This document shows, one piece after another, positions 12,781-24,262 of a stretch of 64,000 nucleotides of DNA (positions are counted from its first letter, which is position 1; each line of letters opens with the position of its first letter). Where the stretch lies: contig JAAONU010000016.1 in the NCBI GenBank assembly GCA_012932295.1, forward strand, positions 43,493,241 through 43,557,240. The letters run 5' to 3'. The translations under genes were made by a program, and so were the position numbers. The notes under the pieces are model-generated. The model worked only from the letters and a program-made list of their open reading frames with translations, was not told where the DNA came from and did no database searches. This DNA is from Cyclina sinensis. Lineage: Eukaryota; Mollusca; Bivalvia; Venerida; Veneridae.

Positions 12781-12935
12781 TATTTGTTTGTTTTTGTGGA
12801 AGATGAGAATTTATTTCATCGAGTGAACACCATATGTGATATTTTCACGAGTGGCGCAGCCACGAGTGAAAATATCAACATATGGTGTTCACGAGATGAA
12901 ATAAATTCCCATCTTCCACTAAAAAACAAACAAAT
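12781..12935. repeat. Near-perfect 155-bp palindrome (hairpin MITE-like)
   Basis: The arms 12,781-12,855 and 12,859-12,935 are reverse complements except for a few positions and meet at GTGGC-GCA-GCCAC. The outer ends are TTTGTTTGTTTTT and AAAAAACAAACAAA. The centre CACGAGTGGCGCAGCCACG is a word I associate with foldback repeats in mollusc and cnidarian genomes (inference). A plus-strand ORF read through it is meaningless. Confidence 0.92.
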
Positions 12936-14690
12936 TTTCTTTTTATTTTATGCCAACACGTCAAAAATGGGTTTTTTATGACATTTTTAATCAGGGCCTT
13001 CAATAAATTCCCCATGGTGAGCCCCAAATCAGTTAATGCGTACTTTGGTTACTCCGCACAAAAAAAGTGCAGACAATCTCCAATACATATGATAACTTTA
13101 CTTCTGCTGAAATAAACTAAATACACTTTCATCAAATAATATTTATTTTTGTCTACACAGTTTATCAATATTTATTGAATTTTGCCATACATACTTTAAT
13201 TATAAAAGCGGATTAATACTCAATATTCAATAGTTCGGGCACAAACATGTATTATCAAAATGGTAATTAACTGATTCAAAACAGTGTATTATCACTTTTA
13301 TCTCACTGATATTTCCCTATATTTCATTGGTAGGCATAAAATAAAAAGCAATATCTCATAGTTTTAGAATCTTGAATTTCTATTAAGTTTATTTATTAAT
13401 TATTATGATAAAATTATCTATCTATTAATAAATAAACTTTTGAACACTTTAATAATACCTCATATCTGTTTTTGAACCCTCTGACATCTGGAATCTTCTA
13501 CCCAAGTAACACTAAAATTAAAAAAAAAATAAAATAAAATAAAACTTAGTTCTATGCCGACACTGTTTTACAAGTTTTGTATTGTAAAACTTAAATATTA
13601 TATCTTATAAATAGCCTAAATTAAAAACAATAATAATACTGAATTATAATATGTGACACTTTATTTTACCTTTTTAGTCTAATCTCCAGGGTTTTCTTCT
13701 ACTGATTCTCCAAATTATTACAGGGAATCTTATTGTATTTTCCTACCAAACCTTAGTTTAACACCTTGAATCTGAAATAAAATGAACAGTTTTACTGTAA
13801 CAAATCAATATATACAATAAACAATAACATTTTTATACTTAAAACTAATTACCTTTGAGTAAAAGCCATACATTTTTAATAAGACTATATTTAGGGTATC
13901 GTGCACTTTTGATCCAAACACGCTTCCGTAGTGTTTTTTTTTTTTACGCTTGCTAGTTTAACCTTGAAATTTTCAATTTTTCTTTCAGGGGTTTATAAAC
14001 ATTTCCTATACGAAGGGGATGTTAAATATATATGCACATGGTTGGATGAGCGACAAAATTTAATAAATTTAAATAGTTTTTATCCACAGACACTTTAGTC
14101 TCAATAACTCGCCTTCAAAAGCGGACCCATTTATTAATCTGATATTTTTTTTTTGAGATAATTTTAGAAATAGAATCTGGTTTATACTTCGACAAGTTAG
14201 CTTTGTTATGTTTTGGCCATTTCTAGTTGGTCTGAACAACCACCTCTGTTTACCGGGCCTTTGGCGCTACCAGGTTTTGAAACTGCACTACCTCTAACCA
14301 GAACTCCATCTTTAGAAACTGTGTTAAAGCACAGCAATTCCTGAAAATTCCACTGCTGAAGTAAGACTTTTTTACCCCCGGCGCGAGACACAGTCTGTGG
14401 AGTCCTACTATATACTCTGGTATAAACGTAAAGATCATATAAAAGTTTGTTCAATTATCAATTATCACAAAAGCAATACCTTGCCATCTTGACCAGTGAC
14501 CCGGAATATTTTAGTGAATCACCTGACTGTTGAACTCCAAGCTCTTACGGTTTATTTAAGCAAATGCGAGAATCGCTCCCTAAATCAATGGTGAATATGA
14601 CATTTTTTAAGATCGTTTATTTTAATAAATATTCTCTTAGAATATCGCTAGAAGTTTAGAATAGTCGAGCGCACTGTCCTACGACAGCTC
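12936..14690. other. No gene recognised; one 16-bp inverted repeat
   Basis: AT-rich. AAGTTTATTTATTAAT (13,385-13,400) and ATTAATAAATAAACTT (13,424-13,439) form a perfect 16-bp inverted repeat with a 23-bp loop. Minus ORFs at 14,206-14,454 show nothing I recognise. Confidence 0.5.
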
Positions 14691-14984
14691 TTGATAAAGT
14701 TTATTCTCAGTATTGTACAGGTTTCGACGACTGCGCTTCCGAATACCTTTCTGTCTTTATAATTTTTTTGGGTAAATATACGTTTCAAATGATGTCCTCG
14801 TCACACATTCAAAATTGATTATGTGACATTGACGACTAAAACGAAAATGTGTTCGGCTTTTTCCGACGCAATTAAAGACCGGCGGGACATAAAATATAAT
14901 ATATTAATCCTGATGTATCTCAAGGACATCTTTCTATCCACAAAAGGTAACTGTGCAGATAATGCAGGCGTTGATATTGTTTTT

Positions 14985-17140
14985 AGCTCACCTGAGCACA
15001 AAGTGCTCATGGTGAGCTTTTGTGATCGCCTGATGTCCGTCGTCCGTCCGTCCGTGCGTGCGTGCGTGAGTCGTCAACTTTTTCTTCAAACAACTTCTTC
15101 TCCTGAACTGCTGGGCCAATCTTCCTGAAACTTGGCAGGAATGTTACTTGCATAAAGCTTTACCAAAATTGTTCAAATGGTTCAGGTCCATTGCATTTCT
15201 AGGCCACAGGAGCTAAAAATAGATTTTCAAAGTTGGAACTTTAAAAATCTTCTTCTCCAGAACTACAAGGCCTGGAGCTTAGATAGTTGGTATGAAGCAT
15301 CATCAGGTGGACCTTTACCAAGTTTGTTCAAATCATGACCCCTGGGTCAAAAATGGCCCTGCCCCAGGGGTCACTAGTTTTACATAGAATTATATAGGAA
15401 AAACTTTAAAAATCTTCTTGTCTGAAACCACAAGGCCTAGAGTTTAGATATTTGATGTGCAGCATTGTCCAGTGGACCTCTTCCAAGTTTGTTCAAATCA
15501 TGGCTCCTGGGTAAAAAATGGCCCAGCCCCGGGGGTCACATGTTTTACATAGAGTTATATAGGAAAAACTTTAAAAAATCTTCTTATCAGAAACTGCAAG
15601 GCCTAGAGTTTAGATATTTGGTGTGCTGCGTTGTCTAGTGAACCTCTACCAAGTTTGTTCAAATCATGGCTCCTGGGTCAAAAATGGCCCCGCCCCAGGG
15701 GTCAGATGTTTTATATAAAGTTATATAAAAAAACTTTAAAAAAATCTTCTTGTCAGAAACCACAAGGCCTAGAGTTTAGATATTTGGTGTGCAGCATTGT
15801 CCAGTGGACCTATACTAAATTTCTTCAAATCAAAGCCACTGGGTCAAAATAGGCCCCACCCTGGGGGTCAATTGATTTTACATAGGCTTATAAAGGAAAT
15901 CTTTAAAAGTCTTCTTCTCAGAAACCACAATGCATACAGCTTAGATATTTGGTATGTAGCATTGTCTAGTAGACCTCTATCAAATTTGTTCAAATTATGT
16001 CCCCTGGGTCAAAATTGGCCACGCCCCAGGGTTCTCTTGATTTACATATAGTTATATAGGAAAAACATGAAAAATCATTTTTCTCTGAAACTAATAGGAC
16101 TAGACCTTAGATATTTGGTGTGGAGTATTGTGTTGAGAACCTTTACCAGTATTGTTTATATGTTGGCCGTGGGGTCAAAATTTGCCCCGTCCCGGGGGCC
16201 CTTAATATGTAAAAAAGGCAATCTTTAAAAATCTTCTTACTGGAAACATCAATGCTTACAGCTTAAATATTTGGTATGGATCATTGTCTTGTGGATGTCT
16301 ACCAAGTTTGTTCAAATTATGTCCGCTGGGTCAAAATTAGCCACGCCCCAGGGTTCTCTTGGTTTACATATAGTTATATAGGAAAAAACATGAAAAATCA
16401 TTTTTCTTCCAAACTAATAGGACTAGACCTTAGATATTTAGTCTGGAGTATTGTGTTGAGAACCTTTACCAGTATTGTTTATATGTTGGCCCCGGGGTCA
16501 AAATTGGCCCCACCCTTGGGGCCCTTAATATGTAAAAAAGGCAATCTTAAAAATCTTCCTTCTGGACACCTCAATGCCTACAGCTTAGATATTTGGTATG
16601 CAGCATTGTCTAGTGAACCTCTACCTAGTTTGTTTGAAAAATGTCCCCGGGGTCACTATTGGCCCTGCTCGAGGGGTCACAAGTTTTAAATAGCAGTATA
16701 GAAGAAAATCTTTAAAAATCTTCTTGTCTTAAACCACAAGGCCTAGAATTTTATAATTTGGCATGAAGCAAGCTTTATCAAGCTTTTTGAAATTATTAGA
16801 CTAGGTTAAAGGTCATGGAGGCTAAAAATAGATTTATCTACTGTACCTCATAGAATCTTCATTTATAGACCAATATCTTTGATATTTAGTATATAGGTTC
16901 CTTGCATGGACGTCTACCTATGGGTAGGGTTTGAGGTCACTGGGTCAAGGTCAAGGTCACCATAGCTTATGATAGATATTTCTACTTTCTGTCATAGAGC
17001 CTTTATTTATTGACTGATATTTTACATATTTGGTTTGTAGGCACTTACATATTTTCAATAAAAAAATGAAATACTGCTTAACAGCAAACCTACAGCCAAA
17101 GTACTCAGGTGAGCGATCCAGGGCCATCATGGCCCTCTTG
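14985..17140 (+). mobile_element. Pearl/HINE-like element 1 with ~166-bp internal repeats
   Basis: It starts AGCTCACCTGAG and ends CTCAGGTGAGC...GGGCCATCATGGCCC-TCTTG, so the ends carry a short inverted repeat (GCTCACCTGAG/CTCAGGTGAGC) and a 3'-terminal hairpin (AGGGCCAT/ATGGCCCT). Between them are about ten tandem units of roughly 166 bp. TTTAGATATTT-type anchors fall at 15,443, 15,609, 15,775, 15,940 and 16,106, then continue. Units share CAAGGCCTAGAG, AGTTTGTTCAAATCATG and GGGGTCA. There is no transposase or Rep/helicase ORF. Short asymmetric ends, a 3' hairpin, tandem internal units and T-rich insertion sites are known for non-autonomous Helentron-type elements and for bivalve pearl elements; the assignment here is inference. 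Confidence 0.8.
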
Positions 17141-17175
17141 TTAAATATTAATGATTTATTATTTGGTTTATTTTT

Positions 17176-19092
17176 AGCTCACCTGAGCATGCTTTCCTGA
17201 TCAGTCTTTGTCCGTTGTCCGTCGTTCGTCCGTCCGTCGTCAACTTTTCATTCAAATGACATCTCCTCTGAAACCAAAGGACCAAATTAAATGAAACTTG
17301 CCTGGGATGTTCTTTGCATGAAGCACTACCAAGATTGTTCAAATGGTTCTGGTCCATTGCATTTCTGGTTCACTGGAGCTAAAATTAGATTTTAAAAATT
17401 GGATCTTTAAAAATCTTCTTCTCCGAAACCTCAAGGCCTGGAGCTTAGATATTTGGTATGAAGCATCATCTAGTGGACCTCTACCAAGTTTGTTCAAATT
17501 ATGACGGTGGGGTTAAAAGTGACTCCACCCCAGGGGTCAGTTGATTTTACATAGATTTATATAGGGAAAACTTAAAAATCTTCTTGTCAGAAACCACAAG
17601 GCCTAGAGTTTAGATATTTGGTGTGCAGCATTGTCCAGTGGATCTTTACCAAGTTTATTCAAATCATGGCTCCTGAGTCAAAAATGGCCCAGCCCCGGTG
17701 GTCACATGTTTTACATAGAGTTATATAGGAAAAACTTTAAAAAATCTTCTTGTGAGAAACTGCAAGGCCTAGAGTTTAGATATTTGGTGTGCAGCATTGT
17801 CCAGTAGACCTCTACCAAGTTTGTTCAAATCATGGCTCCTGGGTCAAAAATAGCCCCGCCCAAGGGGTCAAATGTTTTATATAGAGTTATATAGGAAAAA
17901 CTTTAAAAAAAACATTCTTGTCAGAAACCACAAGGCCTAAAGTGTATAGATATTTGGTGTGTAGCATGGTCCAGTGGACCTCTACTAAGTTTGTTCAAAT
18001 CATAGCCACTGGGTCAAAATAGGCCTTGCCCCGGTGGTCACTTGTTTACAAAGAGTTATATAAGAAAAAATTTAAAAAGTCTTCACATCAGAAACCAAAA
18101 ACCATAGAGCTTAAATATTTTGTATGTAGCATTGTCAAGAGGACCTCTACCAAGTTTGTTAAAATCATGGCCCTTGGGTCAAAAATGGCCCCGCCTCAGG
18201 GGTCACATTTTTTACATTGATTTATATAGGAAAAACTTTAAAAATCTTCTTTTCAGATACCACAAGGCCTAGAGTTAAGATATTTGGTGTACAGCAATGT
18301 CTACTGGACCTCTACCAAGTTTGTTCAAATCATAGCCCCTGGGTCAAAACTGGTTCCGCCCCAGGGGTCACATGTTTTACATAGAGTGATATAGGAAAAG
18401 TTTTAAAAATCTTCTTGTCAGAAACCACATTGCCTAGAGTTTAGATATTTGGTGTGCAGCATTGTCTAGTGGAACTCTACCAAGTTTGTTCAAATCATGA
18501 CCCTATGGTCAAAACTGGCCCCACCCGGGGGTCATTTGATTTTACACAAGGATTTATATAGGGAAAACTGAAAAAATCTGCTGCTCTGAAACACCAAGGG
18601 CTAGACTTTCTTTCAATTGTTTGTTGTTATGTCTCCCCCCAACCCCGCCCTTCTGATGGAGACATATTGTTTTTACCTTGTCCATGGGTGTCTGTTTGTC
18701 TGTCTGTCTTTCACACTTTGTTTCCTTTCAATAACTTGAGTACCAGTTGACCCAAAGCCTTCAACCTTTGCAGGGTTACTGCCCTTATTGAGTACAAAAA
18801 ATCTCTTTCTTCTCAGTAATTGGAGTATCATTACACCTAGAACCTTCAATTTTTATAGGGTAATTATTTTAGAAGAACCCCATTGTTTTTGGGGTCTGTA
18901 GGTCAAAGGTCAAAGTCACTGGGACATGTAGAGTAAAACTATTTCTGCTAAAACAATGAGTACCATTACACCCAGAGTCTTCAACTTTATTGCAAAGCTT
19001 TTCAAACTTGCACCTATAAAAACTAATAATCATTTTTGTAGCATGAGCAATGAGACTCAGGTGAGCAATTAAGGGCCATCATGGCCCTCTTG
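17176..19092 (+). mobile_element. Pearl/HINE-like element 2 with ~166-bp internal repeats
   Basis: A second copy only 35 bp after the first, in the same orientation, with the same AGCTCACCTGAGCA start and the same terminal hairpin and CTCTTG end. It carries about seven 166-bp units. A different repeat (TATGTCTCCCCCC..., about 18,630-18,960) is embedded before the 3' end. The short flanks match the unoccupied paralogous site near 51,820-51,855, which supports the boundaries. Confidence 0.8.
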
Positions 19093-19397
19093 TTTATGAA
19101 AATTTGTGGCAGTGTTATAACGAGGGCGATATAGATTTGCCCTTGTCCGTCCGCCCGGCCGTCATGTCCCGCTGCCGCGCTATCCGTACGTAGACCAGTT
19201 TGTGTCGAGTGTAACTCCAAACATGTAACTGCTAAAACCATGAAACTTTCTTAGCGTTTAGTTTAGACCCATTTTTTTCACATCGATTACGATACAAGTT
19301 CTTACAACTTAAATTCAACACGCTCGATGACTGCTTCCTGGGTTCCATACCTATATTCGCGTACCATGGAGGAATGTGAAGATCGTGAGAGAATCTC

Positions 19398-19471
19398 GCC
19401 TCCGACGGGATTCGAACCTGAGACCTCCGGATCCGGAGCTCTGCGCTTTACTCCTTGACCACGGAGCCTCC
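19398..19471 (-). repeat. tRNA-like remnant (Arg-CCG-like)
   Basis: On the minus strand GGCTCCGTGGTCAAGGAG (A-box-like) is followed by loop-like TCCGGAT and B box GGTTCGAATCCC. The acceptor ends nearly pair (GGCTCCG with CGGAGGC). The anticodon stem pairs poorly. A homologous, more truncated copy lies at 52,005-52,072, so this is a repeat component and unlikely to be a working tRNA. Confidence 0.6.
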
Positions 19472-19705
19472 ATTCTAAGAAGAGTTGTCAGCATATGAAG
19501 TTACGCACCAAGGTACTTTGATGCTAATTTATTGCAAATTGGCAAAGTTATGGACTCCGAGAAGTTTATACGCACTAGTAATTGTACACGATTTTTATTA
19601 TATTACAGCGGAATGTGGGTATCCGTATCCTATGGACACACCCCTAGTTTGTTAACGTTCTATTGCCCGACTCATTTGCTTTGTATTTACTATTTAATAG
19701 TAAAC

Positions 19706-19826
19706 AATAACCTATTGAGCGCAATAAACTGCACCTATGTCATATCAGTAATTGATCGAATCCAAAAAAGTGCGTCTGAGGCACTGCTGCATTATGTACA
19801 TTACGCAACGCTTTACTATATACAGT
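19706..19826 (+). pseudogene. SDR remnant P0 (short internal fragment)
   Basis: The stretch beginning AACCTATTGAGCGCAATAAA matches the intact SDR gene at codons for NNLLSAINCT (about residues 107-116) and continues with decay through AATTGATCGAATCCAAAAAA to TTACGCAACGC. It carries frameshifts, stops and deletions and breaks off at about 19,826. The 52.3-kb remnant is its closest relative and shares the same upstream block. Confidence 0.75.
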
Positions 19827-20170
19827 CCAATCGCGCTGCTACGAATTCCAGTATAACGAAACAAGAAAAACAGTGATACAAAAGTATCACAGCGGACCGA
19901 CGAACAGAGCTGCATGCAAATATTTTGAATTAGCTGTTTTGACTTGAGGCAGGTATATCAGTAGTTTGTTAACCTAATTTGTACTTTGTGTACACACTTC
20001 TAGAAGTTAATTGACTTCTTAACGTGGTTAGGCAGAAGTTAAGCAATACTAAGAAAGACAGATGGAAAGTCACTATAGAGGAACATAAACATGTTAGGTC
20101 CACTTTGATAGGGAATTCACTTAAAAAAAAACAGAGTCTATATTGGGCAGGGTATATGAGCACAGTACCA
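19827..20170. other. No gene recognised
   Basis: Unique AT-rich sequence between the SDR remnant and the SINE. Short ORFs on both strands overlap the SINE and are not genes. Confidence 0.5.
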
Positions 20171-20172
20171 AG

Positions 20173-20390
20173 TGGGAGCGGATGTGATCCAGTGGTAACG
20201 CCATGGACTGGTAAAGCAGGGGTCCTGAGTTCGATCCCTCGCTCCTCCACTAACATTACTAATAGTCTTTCGGATGAGACTTTAAACCGAGATCTCATGT
20301 GTCAGTGCTACACACTGAGCAAGAAAAAGAACCAGGGGTGTCTCTGAATGGGATGCTTTCTGTATCTTGCACTACGCCCGATATTATATT
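20173..20390 (+). mobile_element. tRNA-derived SINE
   Basis: It begins GGGAGCGGATGTGATCCAGT with an A-box-like segment, then B box GAGTTCGATCCC about 50 bases later, then the core TCTTTCGGATGAGACT and the conserved AAAGAACCAGGGGTGTCTCT...GGGATGCTTTCTGTATCTTG. It is the same family as 10,141-10,413 and better preserved in the B box. No coding capacity; mobilisation would depend on a partner LINE. Confidence 0.88.
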
Positions 20391-21190
20391 ATTTTCAATA
20401 TAAAAATTATGTAAAACAAGGTTACTATCAAGCAGTTTGAAGCAATCTAATGTGAAATTACCAAATATATATAGACAGCTACACTATACATTGGTGTTAC
20501 AAAGCATTAAAATGACTCTTTCATAAATGTATATTAGGATATAGAGTTAACCCTGGTTGAAAATTTCTTTAAGCTAAGTTTTTTGATTTTCTGATTTCAT
20601 GTGAGATTTTATTAAAATAGCAAAACAAAGGCAAGATATCCTGTAGCAAAATTATAATTTCTGTAGCTAAATTAATACAATTTTTAGCAAATGGCTAAAA
20701 CGTCTAATGGCAGGTAAGCCTTGAGGATATAAAAAGAAGAAAAATTACAGTTTTCATGATGTCACCTCTAATATTTTGCCTAATTAAGGAAACAATTTAC
20801 TAGGTAACAGGATCATTGCTAACCTGTGGTAGGTTTGAATAATTAAATGAGTTGTTCTCAAGGTCCTCAGAGGGACAGGGCAGATGAACAACAGAACCAT
20901 GTTGATTTAACCTTTAAGTAATTAACCAAAAGATTTACAAAGCAATTATTTAAAAATATAACAAGCAATGACACAAAATATTTACAAAAGCTGTCTGTAA
21001 GACAGGATGTTCGACTGTTCAAAAAAGTTGTTCAAAGTTGTTATTTATTTAAAATGGGTAATAGTTTCTATATTTCAAAATGCAGCTACAGTTATCTAAC
21101 TTGATCGTTTGATGTCTCGTCAATAAAAAATTCAAAACAAAAATCAGTCTGGAGCTATCTAACCTGTTTCTTGATGCCCCTAACTATTTT
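20391..21190. other. No gene recognised
   Basis: AT-rich intergenic-looking sequence without a clear repeat or ORF. Confidence 0.5.
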
Positions 21191-21195
21191 TTTCA

Positions 21196-21591
21196 CTTTT
21201 CAAGTAAGTACAAAACAGTTAACTGAAATATAGCACAAAAATAACCATCAACCAAATGCTTAACACAAATTTTTAAGTCCACAAAGGGCCTCAATTTGCC
21301 AAAAAATCTATTCATGTGTGACATTATGATCTTGCTGTCTGAAGTAACATAAGCAGAAAATGTTACAGGTAATAAGGACACCAGTAACATGATTTTATCT
21401 TCATCAACTTTCTGAAGCCTACATTTGCAGGCAATTATTTCCAACACCTGCTGAAAAAGAACAGGCTTTTCAAAATGTCCATTAGTACACTGGGACATCG
21501 CTTCTTTGCGGCAAGTTGAGGTGCCTTCCTTGTTCTTGAACAGTTGACATTTGGCATCCACAAAACCCTTAGACCTGCACCCTAAAGAGAA
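21196..21591 (-). CDS. Unrecognised exon-like ORF (possible terminal exon)
   Basis: The minus frame is open for about 130 codons. At its start ATTATTTCTCTTTAG|GG is a strong splice-acceptor match at 21,592-21,593, so the exon probably begins at 21,591 with ...CRSKGFVDAKCQLFKNK and runs to a stop at 21,193-21,195 after ...VLYLLEK. The product is Cys-rich in its first half (six Cys in the first 60 residues) and hydrophobic in the second half. I recognise no domain. No upstream exon could be identified. It could be the last exon of a host gene, a fossil repeat ORF, or chance. Confidence 0.3.
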
Positions 21592-21599
21592 ATAATGGA

Positions 21600-23882
21600 C
21601 ATAGAACAATTATTTCTATAAATAGCACAAACTTAATTAGACATAATTATCTTTAGTCATTAAGGTATATAATATATTAGCCTTAGACTTTTATCTGTTA
21701 TAAAAAAAGTTGGAATTTACAAGCAATCAAGTAACCAACACATTTGAAATGTGCATGTGCACTATCTGAAAATGATGTTTCCTATTGTCTCTGCCACCAC
21801 TATCCAACTTTTAGTTTTAACTGTTTCTAGCTGTGTACACATGTTTGAATATTTTTAAGAACCCCCCCCCCCCCTTATTTTTTTGTGAAATAATATAACT
21901 GAAAAGAAAAATATTTTAAGAAGGTTTACATTTTGTATATTTACTTTCTAATATCATTACAGTGACATGTTTAGCAACAGTGTTTACTGTGCTAAAAAGG
22001 AAGTAACAGTTGCAAAAACTGGTCCTTGTGCCTGTGTTATTAAGTAGTCCAATTACTAAGTTACAGTGGCAAATAATATCAAATTTATGTTGTTAAATAA
22101 CTATCTCAGTTAGCTATGTTACAATCAGTTCATCTATATTTCAACATGAAATGACACTGGTATTACTATGTTTGACCTGACACATGCATCGTGCAGTATG
22201 GATACACTCAAACCCTGCAATATTCAGGAATGGTCGCCTTCACTTTTTTCAGCTTCACTAGCATCTATATAACTCTTGTTGAAATAAGTTTTGTGTCATC
22301 TGCATCAATACTGATTTCATCACTGCAAATGCAAATAATATTTCATATAGTTTGACACTAGAATGAAATACAAGAATAGCTCACTCTTTTATAAGTTTAA
22401 ATGTTGTGAGTTTTGAAGTAACATTACGCTGTTACAAAAAACGACAAAAAAAAGACAAAAAAACAAACATTTAGGCTGGCAAATCTTACAAAACAAACAT
22501 ATAAGAAAGTTGAATGCTAGCACTGGAGTTCTCTTCTCTTGTTTATATTGTGGATAACTTTCAAACAAATTATATGTAGAAAAAAATGCACTTAGGGTAT
22601 TATTCAGATGTCAAAATAAGATAACCATTTAATCATTTCTTTCACTCAAATTCACTGCTAATCAATCTTGGTAATAACTTCAACTTCAATTTATTACTGC
22701 CAAAAGTCAGTTGAAGTTGAAGCATTTTTTGTTTTGTTTTATTAGATAAGAAATCTATGACTTAATAGGATCCTTTTCCTCTCAACAGATTATAAGATTT
22801 AAAATGGCTTGATGCTGAAACCCTTAAGCAGGTTTGAACCTTGTTATGGACTACAATGTCTACAAATATATAAATGTGCCACTAAATTACTAGTGAAAAA
22901 AGCCAAGTATAAGCAATGCTCATTTGACCAAAAAAAACTAAATGACCCCAAAAAAAGTAAAATGCCCATATGCACTTAATTTTACAGTTGATAAGTGTCA
23001 TTTCTGTGTATGTTAGTCAGTAAAAAGCACCTATCGGATTACGAAATGTGACAAACAAATGCACAACAGTAATAATCCAATATTGCCGACTTTTGTTAAT
23101 ACATTTTGGTGTGCAATGTTACAAAGGTTTTCATCCCCGAATGTGCATTAAAAAATCAATAAATTCATATATCTTACAGATTTTCCTCTTTTTTTTTTAA
23201 TTTGGCGTTATTTGTTAAACGAAACAGAACACATGTCTCCATAAGATTATTATAAATGTCACTGGTATTTCTATTTTTAAAAAGAAAGTTGTCAGGATTC
23301 CCTGAAAACGAAAGTAGGTCATTGGATCAAAATAGATACAGCCCGAAAAATATTTGAAATTTTACCATTTCCTTTGACAGATTTACTCGAAGATAATGTT
23401 GTTTTAGATCTATGTATTATCAACAAGACAGAGAAGATTCTTTTTAATTTTTTGAAAAAAATGACATAAAATCTTAAACTATCGAGAACACATCTCTCTT
23501 GGATATGTAAACAATTGTGACAGATCGTAAGCATTCAAGCATTACTGTAAGAATAATCGTCTCAGCCACTAACGGTGTACTAAGAAAAAAGGGATCGGTT
23601 CAGTTTTTTTTTCAATTAAGATAAAATGCGATTTAACGAATGCGATTTAACAAAAATGCAATTGAGCGAACAATTATCACGGTCCCATAATGAAATAAAC
23701 AGTGAAATAAAGATGCAATACAGCAAACCCCGTCAGGCAGGTGTTTTCACACTTCTTTGAGTGATACCTGTTGCACGCGGAGATCGCATAATGTTTACCG
23801 TGATTAAGCAATTATCGCCCCTAGCAATAGTGGCACGATATGCTGCGTTTCTTTAATTGTTACTCAATACTTTTTGTATTCG
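21600..23882. other. No gene recognised
   Basis: AT-rich unique-looking sequence with a C homopolymer at about 21,863-21,876. The minus ORF at 23,319-23,534 is low-complexity and unsupported. Confidence 0.5.
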
Positions 23883-24262
23883 TTGTAGAACAGAACAGAA
23901 CAGAACAGAACAAAACTTTATTTACATCTCAGGCATACAAGTATGCAGCATGAGGAAATGTACAATAAATGCATATTTACAATGACGTGATCATAATAAA
24001 ACAGTAACTTAACAACTACACAAAAAGACTAAGTATTTATACATTAACAAAGACAGGGCGACAATGTACGACGGGGGGAGGTGTTGGGTTAAATATTGTG
24101 GTGTATTATTAAAAGAATATCATATTTTCAGTTGTTAATATTGTATTAGTTATTTTAAATTTACATAACAATGATAGCAGTTACAGTAAGTACAACGGTG
24201 ACAACAGCAACAACAACAACAAAATAGGATAATAATTAAATAGGTACTACAATTATAGCTTT

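Larger units (their letters stand above)
14697..19826. repeat. Duplicated block, paralogous to 51,704-52,450
   Basis: The flanks AAAGTTTATTCTCAGTAT (14,696 and 51,703), GGTAACTGTGCAGAT, GCCCTTGTCCGTCCGCCC, the tRNA-like element, GTCAGCATATGAAGTTACGC and an SDR fragment occur in the same order in both places. The block here is longer mainly because of two inserted elements (14,985-17,140 and 17,176-19,092) that the 51.7-kb copy lacks. Confidence 0.85.

Noticed and set aside
15631..16689. Plus-strand ORFs of 73-137 codons
   Set aside because: They lie in the 166-bp units of the pearl/HINE-like element and show only the period of the repeat.
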